A stretch of 64,000 nucleotides of DNA from Ulota crispa (lineage: Eukaryota; Streptophyta; Bryopsida; Orthotrichales; Orthotrichaceae): the NCBI GenBank assembly GCA_963920765.1, contig OY987243.1, positions 5,952,001 to 6,016,000 on the forward strand, written 5' to 3'. Under the pieces are notes generated by a model, which searched no databases, had not been told where the DNA came from, and worked only from the letters and a program-made list of their open reading frames with translations. The position numbers were made by a program, and so were the translations under genes. Shown piece by piece: positions 24,168-36,590 of the stretch (positions are counted from its first letter, which is position 1; the number at the start of each line of letters is the position of its first letter).

Positions 24168-25851
24168 CTGTTTTCAAGTTTTACTGATCATGTGAGAACG
24201 TGTCTGCTTACCAGCTTCGGCTTCAACCCTTCAAGGCTAGAAGGCCCAATGTTGTTTATAGTTTGTGTTTACTTTTCACTTTTGAATGGGTCACACGGGA
24301 CCTTCTTTTGTTCAGATTTAGCCAATCCAATTTTCTAAATAAGTAACATATTTTTGGTGAATGCTTAAAACCAATTTCCTTTTAGCGGATTTGGTAAACA
24401 TCTAACACTACATTACAACGTAAGTGAAGACATTTTCCACAACTAATGGTTAGAGGTAGAACGTTTTCATTTTGTTCAATTTTCACATATAAGGTCTAGT
24501 AAGTTGCGTCTATCTTAGCTGCACTATTCAACAAACAAATCAAACACATTCTATTTGCATGGGTCAATGATGCTTTTGTACAGTTTTTTGAACCGTGGCT
24601 CCAATTATAGATGACTTGCAAATATTGTATTTGGCTAATCTCTCTTGATGTAAAATTCAAAAAGTTGACAAAGCATCACATTTTGAGACGCACCTTAGGG
24701 CAAACTTCCATGCATGTCAAAAGTTGGTGTACTAAAAAAAGATAAAAACATTGATGCATAGAAGTGTAGCTTACTAAACAAAAGAAAAATGGTAAATTTG
24801 GCTGGCATGATACTAGAAGGGAGTTTGATTTCTTAAGAGTTTGTGTTAATAGTGAACCTTAGCCAAAGTCAGTAATTGACCTTCCCATCCATTAGAAGGT
24901 TGTTGTATTTTTGTGACATGATATAGCGCATACTAAAAACAATATATTTTTTCAATAGGAGGATGTAATATACTATTGGAAAGGTGTTGTTGAGATTGTT
25001 TTGATGGTGTGTTATACATCAAATTCAACCCTAAATGCCCAAGGCATCATATTTTGGTGTTCAAAATGTTTTAGAATACTTTGAAACCCTGTTGAAGATA
25101 CAAATTTGACTATTTTTAGGTTTTTTTGGGATAAGTTGCGGGTTGAAGTTAGCTTCATTGTTCAATTTTAGTTTCCTCCATATCTTATTCCAATTGTTTT
25201 TGGTGCAAGTTAAACTGCAAGCATGCATTTTGTGTCATGAAAAATATCTTGAATAGTGTCGTGAATAGTGTCACAAAGCCTATGACAAGTTGCCACATTG
25301 AAAAGATGGGCATCGAGCTAGGAAAAAATGAAGATCTCCCTCAAGCACTCCCTTGGGCAGTATAGGCCCTTTTACTAAAATTTTGTCACCTAACACAATC
25401 TAAAAGTGCTTCTAGACTAATTTCAATTGGAATGTTGTTGTTACAATTTTTTTGATTCTATCAGCGTGGAATTTTCTCATATTCACAATGATTTTTGGTC
25501 TACAATTGAAGCTAAAAAAATTCTTTGTAGTGAGGGGTTGCGCTTTGAAAGTTGCATTGCAGGCTCATTTGTGGAAATGTGATCATGGATTTGGAAGGGG
25601 GTCATTAGTGTTCAAGTTGTAACAATAAACATTAAAGCATCCAAAGTGGCTATTTCTAATTTTGTATCCAAAAGTTGCCAATTTGCATAAGAAGTTTTGG
25701 ATAGTTTAAAAAAAAGCAAAAAAATCTATACTCATCCACATTCAACCACAAATATCTTCGGATTTGTGTGGCCATTTTGGAATTTTTATTGTTAGCACCA
25801 TTTAGAGATTTTGAAGTTCAAGATTCTAAATTTACAATTTTGTTTTAATGT
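24168..25851. other. gene-free stretch
   Basis: About 1.7 kb of AT-rich sequence. I see no recognised gene, RNA or well-defined element. Confidence 0.4.
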
Positions 25852-26191
25852 TTAACTCTTAAACACCAGGTTGGTCACGGTAACCAACCTAGCTATAGTG
25901 TTCCTACAATATTTGGAGTGCCCAGCAATTATAATAATGTTTCCTAAAGTTGCAAAAGTCAACAATGCATGGTACTCTCATGAAAATTGCGAGAAGAATA
26001 GCTTGGGACCTAAACCGTGTCTCTCAACCTTCTCACAATGTGGGTTATCTAAAAATATGAGTACATTTAATAAGATAGATTTTTATCTTCCATGACCATG
26101 TGTTTATGATCACTTCTGGAAAAAAATCAAATGATAGAATTTTTTTCAGAGCTGGAGGACTTTTTCGTCCTCCTTAACGTTTAGGGGTTAA
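25852..26191 (+). mobile_element. TTAA-flanked MITE, family A copy 1
   Basis: Starts TTAACTCTTAAACACC and ends AACGTTTAGGGGTTAA. Just inside the left end is the near-palindrome GGTTGGTCACGGTAACCAAC. The middle ('catggtactctcatgaaaat') is shared with the copies at 29487, 30909 (reversed) and 58054 (reversed). It is 340 bases long, non-coding, and ends about 510 bases before the LEA gene start codon. Confidence 0.75.
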
Positions 26192-26306
26192 GGGTTAATA
26201 CGATCACACAAGCACATCTCAAATATTCAAAACTGCCTTACAAAAACGAGAAAAACACCCTTGGGCATCGGTTGAGGAGTCCTAAAACCGTCCAGTTTCA
26301 ACCGTT

Positions 26307-26588
26307 TCAACAAACGTGGAGATGAGATCGAATGCTACCCTGAAACAGGCATTGCCGAACCCCAACACAAACTTCCCCCCACAGAGCGCCGCGTGGCACC
26401 TGGCGCCCCTCAAATAGGCCACAACCCACATCGTCAGCCGTGGTCTCACTAGCCGACACGTGGTAAAACTCTCTCATGAGCGCCACTTGTCCTTCATAAT
26501 GCGCTCGGCAGACCTGCTCTAATGTGCCAGCGCTTGACCTCAAATGCTCCGCCTCCCTCTCTATCTTGTGCATTCGATTCATCGCCAT
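26307..26588 (-). CDS. possible divergent small protein opposite the LEA gene
   Basis: A 93-codon frame on the minus strand starts at a true ATG only 113 bases from the LEA start codon, in the opposite direction. The first half (HKIEREAEHLRSSAGTLEQV) looks like an amphipathic helix. GC content is higher than in the flanks. I recognise no family, and the same DNA contains likely promoter motifs for the LEA gene, so it may be chance. Low confidence. Confidence 0.2.
   Translation of the reverse strand: MAMNRMHKIEREAEHLRSSAGTLEQVCRAHYEGQVALMREFYHVSASETTADDVGCGLFEGRQVPRGALWGEVCVGVRQCLFQGSIRSHLHVC
26453..26463 (+). promoter_or_regulatory. overlapping DRE core and ABRE upstream of LEA gene
   Basis: The string CCGACACGTGG combines the DRE/CRT core CCGAC with an ABRE/G-box ACACGTGG, sharing three bases. 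It lies about 240 bases before the LEA start codon. In plants these sites bind DREB/CBF and ABF/AREB factors and drive drought- and ABA-induced LEA genes. The sequence is seen directly; function is inferred. Confidence 0.5.
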
Positions 26589-26701
26589 TTTGTTGTAAGA
26601 GATCTCTCACTTTTTTACTTCATCTTTTTCCAAGGTTTCGTATTCATAGTCGACTTCGACGATATCACACTTGTCTTATTTAGGGTTTGTGGGTTGGAGC
26701 T

Positions 26702-27776
26702 ATGGCGGGCGCAAAAGGAACCAGCTTGTTGAGGCTTCTTCACCAGAGCGCCGTTGCGCAGGTAACAATCATACTTATAGGTCGAAATGCACCGATATGT
26801 GTACGGCAACGGCCATATGCTGAATGGCTTGGATTCAACATTAAAAACCTTGGTGCAATTCGTTTTGTTGTGTGAGCGCCATTTGTGCGCAACTAGGGTT
26901 TGAAGAATCTTCCAGATAATCGACGTTCTTGAGGCGTCTTTCTTGTGTCTTCCCGTTTTTTAGTGATCATTTAATCATGTTATGTATTATGTGATCATCC
27001 CCATGTAACAGCTTGCTTAAATCTCCTAAGCCCTGCCTAATCCTATCGAGTGCAAACTTTTCTGTGCTGTATTGAGTGCTCTTACCTAATTAGGTCATGT
27101 TGTGTTTCAGGCGGCCAGGTATCCGTCTGCAAGACCTCAGCTTTCGGCTCCGGCATTTGCAGCGTCACCTGCCCAGAGCATTCTGCGACGGTTTTTCGCT
27201 GATGGAACGCAGACCATCGACAGGAACTCAGTTGAAGCAGGTGACGTGGCGCAGAAGGGCAAGGAGTATGCTGAGGAGAAGACAGAGCAGGCCAGTGCTG
27301 CTGCTGGGGAGTTCAAGGAGAGTGCCAAGGATACCGCGGATAATGTAGCAGACAAGGCCAGTGACGCAACTGATAAGGCTAAGGATACTGCCAGTGATAT
27401 GACTGATAAGGCTAAGGACACTGCCAGTGATATGACTGATAAGGCTAAGGATACCGCTAGCAGTGTGACTGATAAGGTTAAGGACGTAGCCAGCAGCGCA
27501 ACCGACAAGACAAAGGACACTGCCCGGTCTGCATCATCCAAGGCTCAAGACGCAGCAGGTGATGCTAAGGAGGAGGGTGCCAATGTGGTGGACAAGGTGA
27601 AGGATCAGGCCAGCAAAGAATTTGGCACGGCGCAAGATATGGTGAAAGATATGCCAGAGAAGACGAAGGAAACAGCTCAAAGTATTAAGGAGGTCGGAAT
27701 CGAAGCTGCTAAGGCTGTGAAGCGGGATGCTGCTAAGATTGCCGAGAAAATTGGTTTGAAGACTCCTTCCAAGTAG
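26702..27776 (+). CDS. mitochondrial LEA protein (group 3 / LEA_4 type), two exons
   Basis: Exons 26702-26761 and 27111-27776 join in phase 0 to give 241 residues. The first 50 or so residues look like a mitochondrial presequence: no acids, many Ala, Ser and Arg, and RRFFAD as a plausible cleavage zone. The rest (about 60-241) is hydrophilic, without Cys or Trp, and built from 11-residue repeats of the type TDKAKDTASDM, DKVKDVASSAT and KDTARSASSKA, the LEA group 3 pattern that is disordered in water and folds to amphipathic helices on drying. Such proteins protect inner mitochondrial membranes and enzymes during desiccation (pea LEAM is the known case). DNA repeats at 27370-27540 follow the peptide repeat. 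A combined DRE/ABRE sits 240 bases upstream, in keeping with stress induction. Confidence 0.87.
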
Positions 27777-29169
27777 AGTGAATGAGATGTCACCTCTTCT
27801 TTTTTTCTGGCTGAGAATCTTTGTCTTTAGTTATAATGTACTTTCAATGACAGTAGTTTGCTAGGCGTAGATGGGTAGTTCATCTTGACATAATATTCTG
27901 GTGCAATTAGCTGCAGATTGTAGATGCGGCTATGGTTGCTCATCTTCTCATGGTGAATTTGTGGAGCTTTTAATACCTCCCACCCCCTCAGCTGGGATCA
28001 AGTCTGTGAGTGAGGATTAGGTCTTCTGTAGATTCCTTTTCCGGCATTGGCAATGAAACTTGAATTCCTCTCTTGAATATCAATTCTGCACAAATCCTCA
28101 TCTTTGTCATGATTCTAGAAATTTGCATGTATCATAAGAGAGGAGGAAGCGACTATTTTCTGCTTCTCTGGACAACGGTACAAGTAAATGTTTCGATCAC
28201 AACCCATTGCATGGGCAAGGAAAAGCAAAAAATTACGAGTCCGCATCCTGAACACGGTCTTTTATGTCTATCATATGCAACCAGAATGTGCGTATACAGC
28301 ATGATAGATTTTTTTTTCATGTATAGAGAACGTTTCCCGTTGTGGGCAAACAGAGAGGGTTGAACACGGCGTTGACCCAAAGGATCGGTATCATATTCGC
28401 AAAGGGCAAATGCGAAGATTCGATACATGTTGTCTACTTACAAAATGTGCAGTGGACGACGCAGTTTTTCCGTATCTTTGTTGTTTCTAAATAATGTGGT
28501 GTATTTGAACGGGAAATTTTGGTTTTTACAAGCAGCGCTTTGATGATAATTTCTGCAGCCGCTGATGGGCAGCAATTTTGTGCACTGTATGAGAGTACTC
28601 TGAATATGCAGCTCTAATTATTTTTCCCGAGTCTTTGATGATGCATCTGTTTATGGAATTTGACACCCTTGTAGAGTTTTAGGGTAGAACACCTGGGTTT
28701 GGGATTTTAAACACTTTTCACAAGATGATCGTAAAATGTAAGGCAATGTACATTGTAATCGATTGCATGATTATCGGAATTTACATGATCTTCTTAATTC
28801 TTCAGAAAGTGCACTATATATTTTCCCCTTCTGGTCCAGATAGGACACTGAAGATTTTCAAAAGCGTAGAAATTCATTTCATAGTGTAATCTCGAGGTAT
28901 TTTTATTACGCTCACTTTTTATAATCGTGGTAAGATCTTTCTGAATAGAAAGTGAGTTTTGAATTGATACATGTGTATCTTTTGAAATACCTGATTTATA
29001 TAATGTTTACAAAATAAAAAAGCTTTGGAAGCCGTTCTTTCTTTGCAGAGGTGTTTTTATTTTGAATGTCTAAATTTTAATGTTTTGGTGACTTTTTGTG
29101 GTTGTTTTCACCACTACTAATTAAAATGCTGTCTTATTCTAAATCTACGTCAATCTAAGGTATTGCAAA
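27777..29169. other. 3' flank of LEA gene and intergenic DNA
   Basis: The first few hundred bases are likely the LEA 3' untranslated region. Beyond that I see no supported gene; the frames at 28073-28428 overlap on opposite strands without domain content. Confidence 0.4.
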
Positions 29170-29484
29170 GGTAGAGCGATATCAATGTAAGGTAGAGCGA
29201 TATCAATGTAAGGTAGAGCGATATCAATGTAAGGTAGAGCGATGTCAATGTAAGGTAGAGCGATGTCAATGTAAGGTAGAGCGATGTCAATGTAAGGTAG
29301 AGCGATGTCAATGTAAGGTAGAGCGATGTCAATGTAAGGTAGAGCGATGTCAATGTAAGGTAGAGCGATGTCAATGTAAGGTAGAGCGATGTCAATGGGA
29401 GGTAGAGCGATGTCAATGTAAGGTAGAGCGATATCAATGTAAGGTAGAGCGATATCGATGTAAGGTAGAGCGATATCAATGTAA
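29170..29484. repeat. 21-bp minisatellite, 15 copies
   Basis: Fifteen head-to-tail units of 21 bases starting GGTAGAGCGAT. Copies 1-3 and 13-15 carry ATATC at the variable position, copies 4-12 carry ATGTC, so variant types are arranged 3-9-3. Only two other substitutions were noticed (unit at 29380 ending GGGA; unit at 29443 with CGATG), so the array is young. Because 21 is divisible by three, the minus strand is an open frame of repeated heptapeptides; I regard this as a by-product. Confidence 0.95.
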
Positions 29485-29486
29485 GG

Positions 29487-29843
29487 TTAACCCTTAAACA
29501 ACAGATGTATCACCGTGGCTTGCCCTATTTGTAGCATTCTACAATGTTTTTGCACATGGGCACCAGTAGTATTGCTTCAAAAAGCTGGAAAAGTCAACAG
29601 TGCATGGTACCCTCATGAAAATTGCAAGAAGGGCAGCTGGGGAGCTAACACCATGTATCACAATTTGGATTATAAAATAAAATGAATGTATCTCAAGAGG
29701 AATTTTTTTGCCTTCCATGATGCACTACGCTTTTATGATTACTTTTGAAAAAAATCAAATCAAAATTGGTCTTTTTCTAGGATACAGAGTTTTTTTTTGG
29801 AGGCAACGGATGTTTTTTGTCCGTGTCAACGTTTAGGGGTTAA
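29487..29843 (+). mobile_element. TTAA-flanked MITE, family A copy 2
   Basis: Starts TTAACCCTTAAACAACAG and ends AACGTTTAGGGGTTAA, directly abutting the minisatellite. The host text before the array (ctacgtcaatctaagg) and after this element (ctacatcaatttaagg) is nearly the same, suggesting that array and element grew or landed within one local repeat. The interior matches copy 1. Non-coding. Confidence 0.75.
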
Positions 29844-30908
29844 TCTACATCAATTTAAGGTTTTTTATTGAAGTGCATTTGTATTGGTGATGCTCACTTA
29901 TGAACAACTTTTACTTCAAAAGTACTCATACAATAGAATTTAAATAATTGGATGGCATAGCACAAGTAAGTACTTTCTATACTCATTGTTTAGTTAAAAA
30001 AGTATTAAGAAGTTTTAAAGTGCTAAGGTTAAGATTGGATGACTCTTCAACCAATGATGTTCTCCAAAGAATGTCTAACAAATTTGGATGATAATGGCAC
30101 TAATTGCACACTTATGAACAATAAGATTGAAATTAGGATAAGATTTGAAATAAATTTAACATTGTCCTTTTATAGCTTTCACACATAATGTTCAAGTGCC
30201 ATGTAAGACTTCTTCTTATTTTATGTGCAACTTGCGCCAGTATGACAAAGTAATTAGACCTCATTAGTACACGTTGTTGGTAAGAAAAATTGTGTTTGGT
30301 TAAAGTTGATTGAAGTTTTTTTTACTAGTTAGAGCCAACTTTTTTTATTAGCTTTAGATAATAGAAAAAGAGGCTCTGTGTTAAAATAGACTGTTTTGAC
30401 TATGGTTGTGAAGTAGTTTTGTGTGAGTTCTTGTTCAAAAACTCATGCTAGTGGTATGGACCACAAATGAATGCCAATGTATAGTGGTGTTTGGTTAGCG
30501 TCAACGTTTGTAAGAGCAATAATTGGATAAGATCATAGTTCCACTCCCCTTTTTGCTCAAAAGCATGTATTATGAATTTGGTTAAGGTCAAGTGTTGGTC
30601 AACATTTTCTTTTCATCAATGCCCATTTTGACTCATTAGTTAGAAAGGCGTTTGGTTAGTGTACCAAAAACATGGGTGGGAAAGTACCTCCAAAGTTGTA
30701 ACCCCTAGAATTAGGGAAAGTAACACAAATGGAGGGTTTGTTTATGATCAATGCTTGGATAAGGTCAACACTTTCTACAAGCCCAAAGTGTTGACTCTAA
30801 CCAAGCACCATTGTAGTTTGTTTATTGCAGAATTGCATGCATTAAGCTCTTATCTCTAAAGGACATTGGATATTACTTTTGAAAGGGTATACCACCAAAA
30901 TTCAATCA
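29844..30908. other. gene-free stretch
   Basis: About 1 kb between two family A elements. No gene recognised. Confidence 0.4.
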
Positions 30909-31257
30909 TTAACCCCTAAACACCAAGGAGTACATTTTTTGTTGTCTAACTCCAAAAAAAGATTATTTATTTAAAAAAATAATTTTTTTTGTGTGATCAT
31001 AAACATATGATTTAGCATGGAAGGCAAAATAATACCTCATTACATACACTCATATTTTTAGATAACCCAAATTGTGATAAGATTCAAAAACATGGTGTTA
31101 GATCTTTGCAATTTTCATGAGGGTACCATGCACTGTTGACTTCTACTATTTTAGGAAATGATATTATAATTGCTGGGCACCGGCAGTGTTCAAATGAATA
31201 GCGTAGAGTACTGTAGTCAGGTTGGTCACATTTACCAACTTGGAGTGTAAGGGTTAA
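30909..31257 (-). mobile_element. TTAA-flanked MITE, family A copy 3 (reversed)
   Basis: Bounded by TTAACCCCTAAACACCAAGG on the left and GTGTAAGGGTTAA on the right. The subterminal 'CAGGTTGGTCACATTTACC' and the block 'GGGTACCATGCACTGTTGAC' are the reverse complement of copies 1 and 2. 349 bases, non-coding. Confidence 0.75.
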
Positions 31258-32944
31258 ACAATACCATATGGTGTGCAATTGCTCAATTCAATGGAATACA
31301 ATTGTTCTCCAAAATTGTCATGTGCATGAAAAATATACTTGCTTTATTCTTGAGGGATTTATTTCAAACTCAAGTAGCAAATTTGAAACAAAACTTACCA
31401 CCTTATATCACAAAGATTGGAATAGTCTTTGGTCACTAGTGAAAAGATCCCTTGATTTTCAATCAACATGTGTCTTGCTTTCATGGGTTGAGTACATATA
31501 ATCTCTAAACTTTAAATAAAATTGGTTTTAAAATTACACTATCTACTATTGAGGTATGAATTCTTCTATATGATTTTGCATGATATCCTTGATTTTGTAC
31601 ACTTGCACTCAAACTCTTCACGTCACGCTTTAAGGGACCAAGGTGCCTTTGGTTTTATAATAAGGAATTTAATTTGTTGTATTGTAGATATTAGGTTAAA
31701 TTATAAACCCTATTTTAGAAATCTAACGTTTTTATTAATGATACAATATAAAAACACTAAATCCTAAGATTCTGTGTTTACATTTACCTAAAACACTCCA
31801 AAGTTGTTGTTTTGAGGGAAAATGTCACAGGTAAGATTTTTGTTTTTAGTGGGTTTTTTAACACATGCATTCTATTTTAGACTAGAACAAATTTTGTCAA
31901 AAGGTTATTTACTTTTTTTTTGTGAATTGCAACATATTAATTTTCAAGTGAAGAGTTTTTTTCACATGTTCTATCTAAATAGTTTAATGACTTTGACTAC
32001 CCATGATCTTAAGTTTTGGGCTATACTAATTTGAAATCCTCAACTCATGTCAAACCCTTCATGTTAGATAATTTTTTATTAATAGTCATGAGTAAATGAA
32101 AGGAACAACATATTCAAAATCATCTTGCAAAGAAAAAAATTGCAAGAATTGTCAAGATATTGTCATTTTTTTGGTGATTTTTGATAACCTAGAATTTCTA
32201 AATCATAGATATAGAAAAATTGTTTTTTTCTAAAAAGCAGGCTAGAATGTTTTATTGAAACATTGCAATCAAAAATTTGTGTAAAACATTGTACTTTTAG
32301 TTCACAAATGAGTCCTACAAGAGATATGTAGTGAATTAGTTTCATTAATCTTTATTGCTTTGGAAATTGTCATTCCCTTTGATGTCCTTATAATTATTTA
32401 GGATGCTTAAAATCAACTCTTGAACCTAAAGTTTGTTTACATTGGATGTTAAGTGGCAATTGGCATTGGTCTTACATGGTAGGAGTTGATCACTTGTTCA
32501 CACAAAACCATAGCTTTAGCTCATGAACCAACGTAGAAGGGAAGATAAGACCGTTCTTTTCTCCAAGTGTAACGCTGAACTAGCTCAAATTTTGGAAAAT
32601 AGTCAGCTTTTATGAAATCTAAAATCTTCCAAAAACAATGATTTGAGGTTTGTATAGATGGTGTTTTGTAGTGACCTAGATTCACAAAATTTAAAAAACA
32701 ATGGTGCCTATAGTTTCAATAGCGGCAATGAAATTTTTTTGGCGTTGCTTGCTTTTGCCTACCTTTGTTTGCATTTTTCAACTAGAGAGAGCAATGCATT
32801 GTTTCTTGAGTGTTTGCTGCTTAATAGTTTCAGGTGAAATTTCCTCATTCTCCTTATATTTACATTTTCATGATTTTTCTTTGCAATTTGTTGCATGTCA
32901 TTCTTGACTCAACCTGTAATGATTTGTGAACAATAGCTCTCAAT
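31258..32944. other. AT-rich gene-free stretch
   Basis: About 1.7 kb with no recognised gene or bounded element. Short frames present have no domain signature. Confidence 0.4.
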
Positions 32945-35060
32945 GTTTAATTAGAGGCTGAGGTAACATTAGATTTTGGTTGGTTTACAAGAGTTTGTAA
33001 AGATGGAGAACCAATTGACATTATCGGGTTGAGAGGAGCGCGCTTTGGGAACACGCAGGATATCTTGCTGCAATTATGCGTCGCTAACTAAAATTGTTGT
33101 TGGTCTTGATCTTTACTCTTCAAATTTTCAATTTTCAATCTTTCGTTGGCTTATCTTGTGGCTAGTTTTAGGGGTATAAAAGCTAAAGTAAGGATAAAAT
33201 TCCACTGAATATAAGATGAGTAGATTGGGACAGCTGACACGAGCTGCCGTCCGTACGACAAGATTATAAAATCAATTTCACGATCTGTTGGCTAAAACTC
33301 CAGATTGTAAAATTAGAGCAAGTCTCGACCATGTGGGTGATTAATCTCACCTTGTCACTACGATAATAAATGGGATTAAGTTTGATTTAATTCAAATTGT
33401 CCGCAACAAGGTTTACAAAACAGAATGGAAATAAATAAATAAACGAGCCTTTAAAATTGGCTAGAAATAATAAAACCACATTCCACACATATATAAAAAT
33501 TAAACTCAAAATATTCATCTAGAAGTCTTTATATCTTCAGATCTTCAAGTCTTCATGTTTTAATAAAAATAATGGAGAAAATCACAAATAACAAGTCTTA
33601 GAAAGGTTGCAACTTTCTATCTAGTGCCACAGATGGTTCAAAGATCTAAATGCTAAGTATAATAGCAATTTGGAAAGTTCTTCTAACTTTCTAACACCTT
33701 TCTAAATTTCAACTCAATTTTAGATATTGTCCAAAAGTTATACGGGTTCAAAGTAAAGGCTCTTCTTCCTCCTTGCAAACTAAATACTGCTTCTAGAAAA
33801 CTTCTATAACTTTTGTTTTACACATCATTCATAAAAACATAAAATCAATTTAAAAAGATAATACTATTGGCTACAATCTATAAAAATTTTATTTTAAAAT
33901 AAAACTATATTCAAAAGTTCTAATTAATCAAAGTGTAGGTCTCAACTTTTTAAAGAGCACCTAAACTTCTAACTTCTACCACTATAACTTCTTCAATAAG
34001 ATTCTAAATGAAATGATTAAAGACAATTTAGAAAGCTACGACAACAAAATATCACTTTTAAAAGTTAAAAAAAAAAATTAATATTCTCTAAAAGTTATAG
34101 CTCTTCAAAATTTTGGCCTTCTCTTAACAAAATGGTAGCCATTCGAATTTTTTACACCTTCATAATTTTCTTTTCCAAGCTTCAAATCTTGAGTTTAAGG
34201 ATTTTCTAAAAAGTTAAAACTAAGATCAACACTCTTTCTAAATCTTATTGCAAAATGATATACAAATCATAAGTTATGGCTTGTCAAAGTCTCGGCCTTC
34301 TTTCATAGTTTGGCTTTTTGACTCCAAAATTCAAACACTCATAATGTTTGCATCATAATTCCAAATCAAATTTGCAAACTCATTTTAAAAATATAATAAC
34401 ACAAGGAGAAATTCCTCTGAATTTCAGTTTAAAATCATATATACACAAAAAGTTCTCTTACATCAAAGTTTTAAGATTTCTTCCATTTTCTCACCAACAC
34501 TTATACGCTAACTTTCAACAATTAAGAAATCTCTCCTCTTTAATTTTGATCCTATCTAAAGCAGGGAGGTGAGGTGCATCAGCTCATGCTCCTCTTTAAT
34601 CTAATCTCATCATAAATGCCAAAATCCCTTTCTTTTCACATCTTTCCCATTCACATCTAAATTTTTAGTATTTTTTATTCAAATAAAGGCAAAATATATG
34701 AACCTTCCAAAACATCTAGATAAATATATAAGAAGATTAAATTACAAAATAAACACCACCGTAAAGTGGCCACATGCTATTGAAAGCATATAATAGTGTC
34801 AAAAGCTTATTTTCAGTCGCCAAGTAGTAAACTTTGTTGGTTGGAAAAGTGGTCGTCTCTCGCTGCTTGCCGGTTTGAGTTCAAATTCCATCGGATTTGT
34901 CGAGCGGTGATGGTGGCCTACAGCTTGGCAGCTAATGAAGTAGGAAATTGGCCTAGTCAATCCGTTACCTATTTCCTTGAGCTATGCATGTGACAAGACG
35001 GCGCAATGCATTAGAATCTATGGCCGCTGCTCTATCATCAAACTGTGATTTTCACTACGA
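32945..35060 (-). repeat. 2-kb dispersed repeat, copy 2 (reverse of 15090-17165)
   Basis: Reverse-complement partner of 15090-17165. Shared anchors are 'GTTATAGCTCTTCAAAATTTT' in part (34090-34115), 'AAAACTTCTATAACTTTTG' (33800-33820) and 'GGTGGCCTACAGCTTGGC' (34915-34930). At 34830-34900, 'AAAAGTGG' followed about 35 bases later by 'GAGTTCAAATTCC' faintly resembles pol III A and B boxes of a tRNA-derived element, but spacing and sequence are loose. No coding capacity is recognised. Confidence 0.6.
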
Positions 35061-36371
35061 CCATCTCTTTTGCCTCAATTGTTGATTTATTGAAATCAAT
35101 ACAAACATAAATAAATAACAAGTATCTACATGATGGAGGAATCTCTATCAGGGCAACTTGAGCAAATACGCTTTTATGAGCTGCCTGCAATAATGCACAA
35201 CAACAATAACAAATAATTCCATAAATGTACTAACCTCATTTAAGATTGTCCAAATGCAATATTTAAAAATACAATAAATCTAAAAGAACAACACTATAGA
35301 GACCATCTCATTGCAGCCACAATGCAATTAAGATCTCGGGCCAAAGACTTTAAACGTTTCTTTCTTCATGTGAATACCGCACTTCGGTATTGTAAGATCT
35401 TTGCCAAATATAATCTATGAAGATAGATTAACGTCTTGTGTGAACAAGTTTTGAAAAATTTGTATCTCACTTTCTATTATCTAGCTGCATTTTAGTAATA
35501 ATTGAGAAAAATGTCCTCTTATTTGCTGACATTTTTCTTACTATTTTTTGGGCCGTTATTATAACACCTTGTATGAACTAAACTCCATTTCAAAAGCTAA
35601 TATATGCTCAACAGAGAGGTTATTTTAAAGATGAGAATGTCTATCTGTAGTCAATTTTTCATACAAAAGATTCAAAATTGTTTAATAGATACAAGAATGA
35701 AAGAACTTTGCAAGTTGTAAAAACTATTTCAATTGATTTGAAGAAGTAAGATTCCTTAATTTTAAAATGATGTATATTTTTCTTTGGACCAACAACATTA
35801 CAAGAGCCACAAAGATATACCATACTTGAATGATTGTTAAAAAATCAGTGTTTTTGTTACACAATGCCATCTATTGATCAAATTTTCTATAAATTTTTCT
35901 TGTAGTTAGTTATTAGACATTTTCACAACATAAAAAGCCAAATTTCTTGATAAACTCATTCTAGATTCAACACACTTCAAAGCTTGATTTTTACAATACA
36001 AACATGGGTTTGTCACAACCAAAGAAATGGTTTATTATTTTATTCTATATTTTCACTACAAGAACAAACTGGCTCGTCCAAATTAACTAAACTTGTCCAA
36101 ATTGACAAAAAATATCCAAATTAACAGAAGAAAAAAAAAACCCAATTGACATGTCGCAATCTACAAAAAAATATAATGACCAAATTGATAGCATTTTCTT
36201 GTAGTGTTTGTTGATGTTTTTTTGAAATGACAATACTTATAATACATAGATTAATTGACGTATCCAATCTATATGAATGGGACTCTAAATATGATTAATG
36301 TCCAAGATAATTTGCATGTTTGACATATATGCACAATTTGTAATCCCATATCTGAATGTTGCTTCAAAAAA
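35060..36371. other. AT-rich gene-free stretch
   Basis: About 1.3 kb. A degenerate short repeat 'gtccaaattgac' / 'atccaaattaac' recurs at 36078-36165. No gene recognised. Confidence 0.4.
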
Positions 36372-36590
36372 GGTAAAATTAGAAAGGTCTCAGGGCTCCA
36401 CAAATCGGTAAACGACAGCTGGCATCCAAGAGACGTCACCAAAACCAGCTCTCAACGATGAAACCGAGCCGTTTCAACAATGAATATCATCCACGGAAGT
36501 TAGAACTACGAATGGATGAAAAATGGAATTCTCATCTATTCCCCCTCGGCACGCCACAACTTGTGTAAGTTATACTAGGGATAGTCACGA
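36372..36590 (+). repeat. upstream copy of duplicated promoter-like segment
   Basis: Matches 37019-37235 at an offset of 648 bases over about 210 bases, roughly 80 percent identical. Shared pieces include ACGACAGCTGGCATCC, GAGACGTCACCAA and GTAAGTTATACT. Between the two copies lies about 430 bases with no recognised gene. Confidence 0.7.

Noticed and set aside
29150-29479. Long minus-strand frame of repeated heptapeptides over the minisatellite
   Set aside because: The repeat period is a multiple of three, so an open frame arises automatically; no start context, intron or flanking coding signal supports a gene.
34826-34905. Possible tRNA-derived SINE head
   Set aside because: A- and B-box resemblance is weak, and the stretch is part of a larger 2-kb repeat whose other copy does not keep the boxes.
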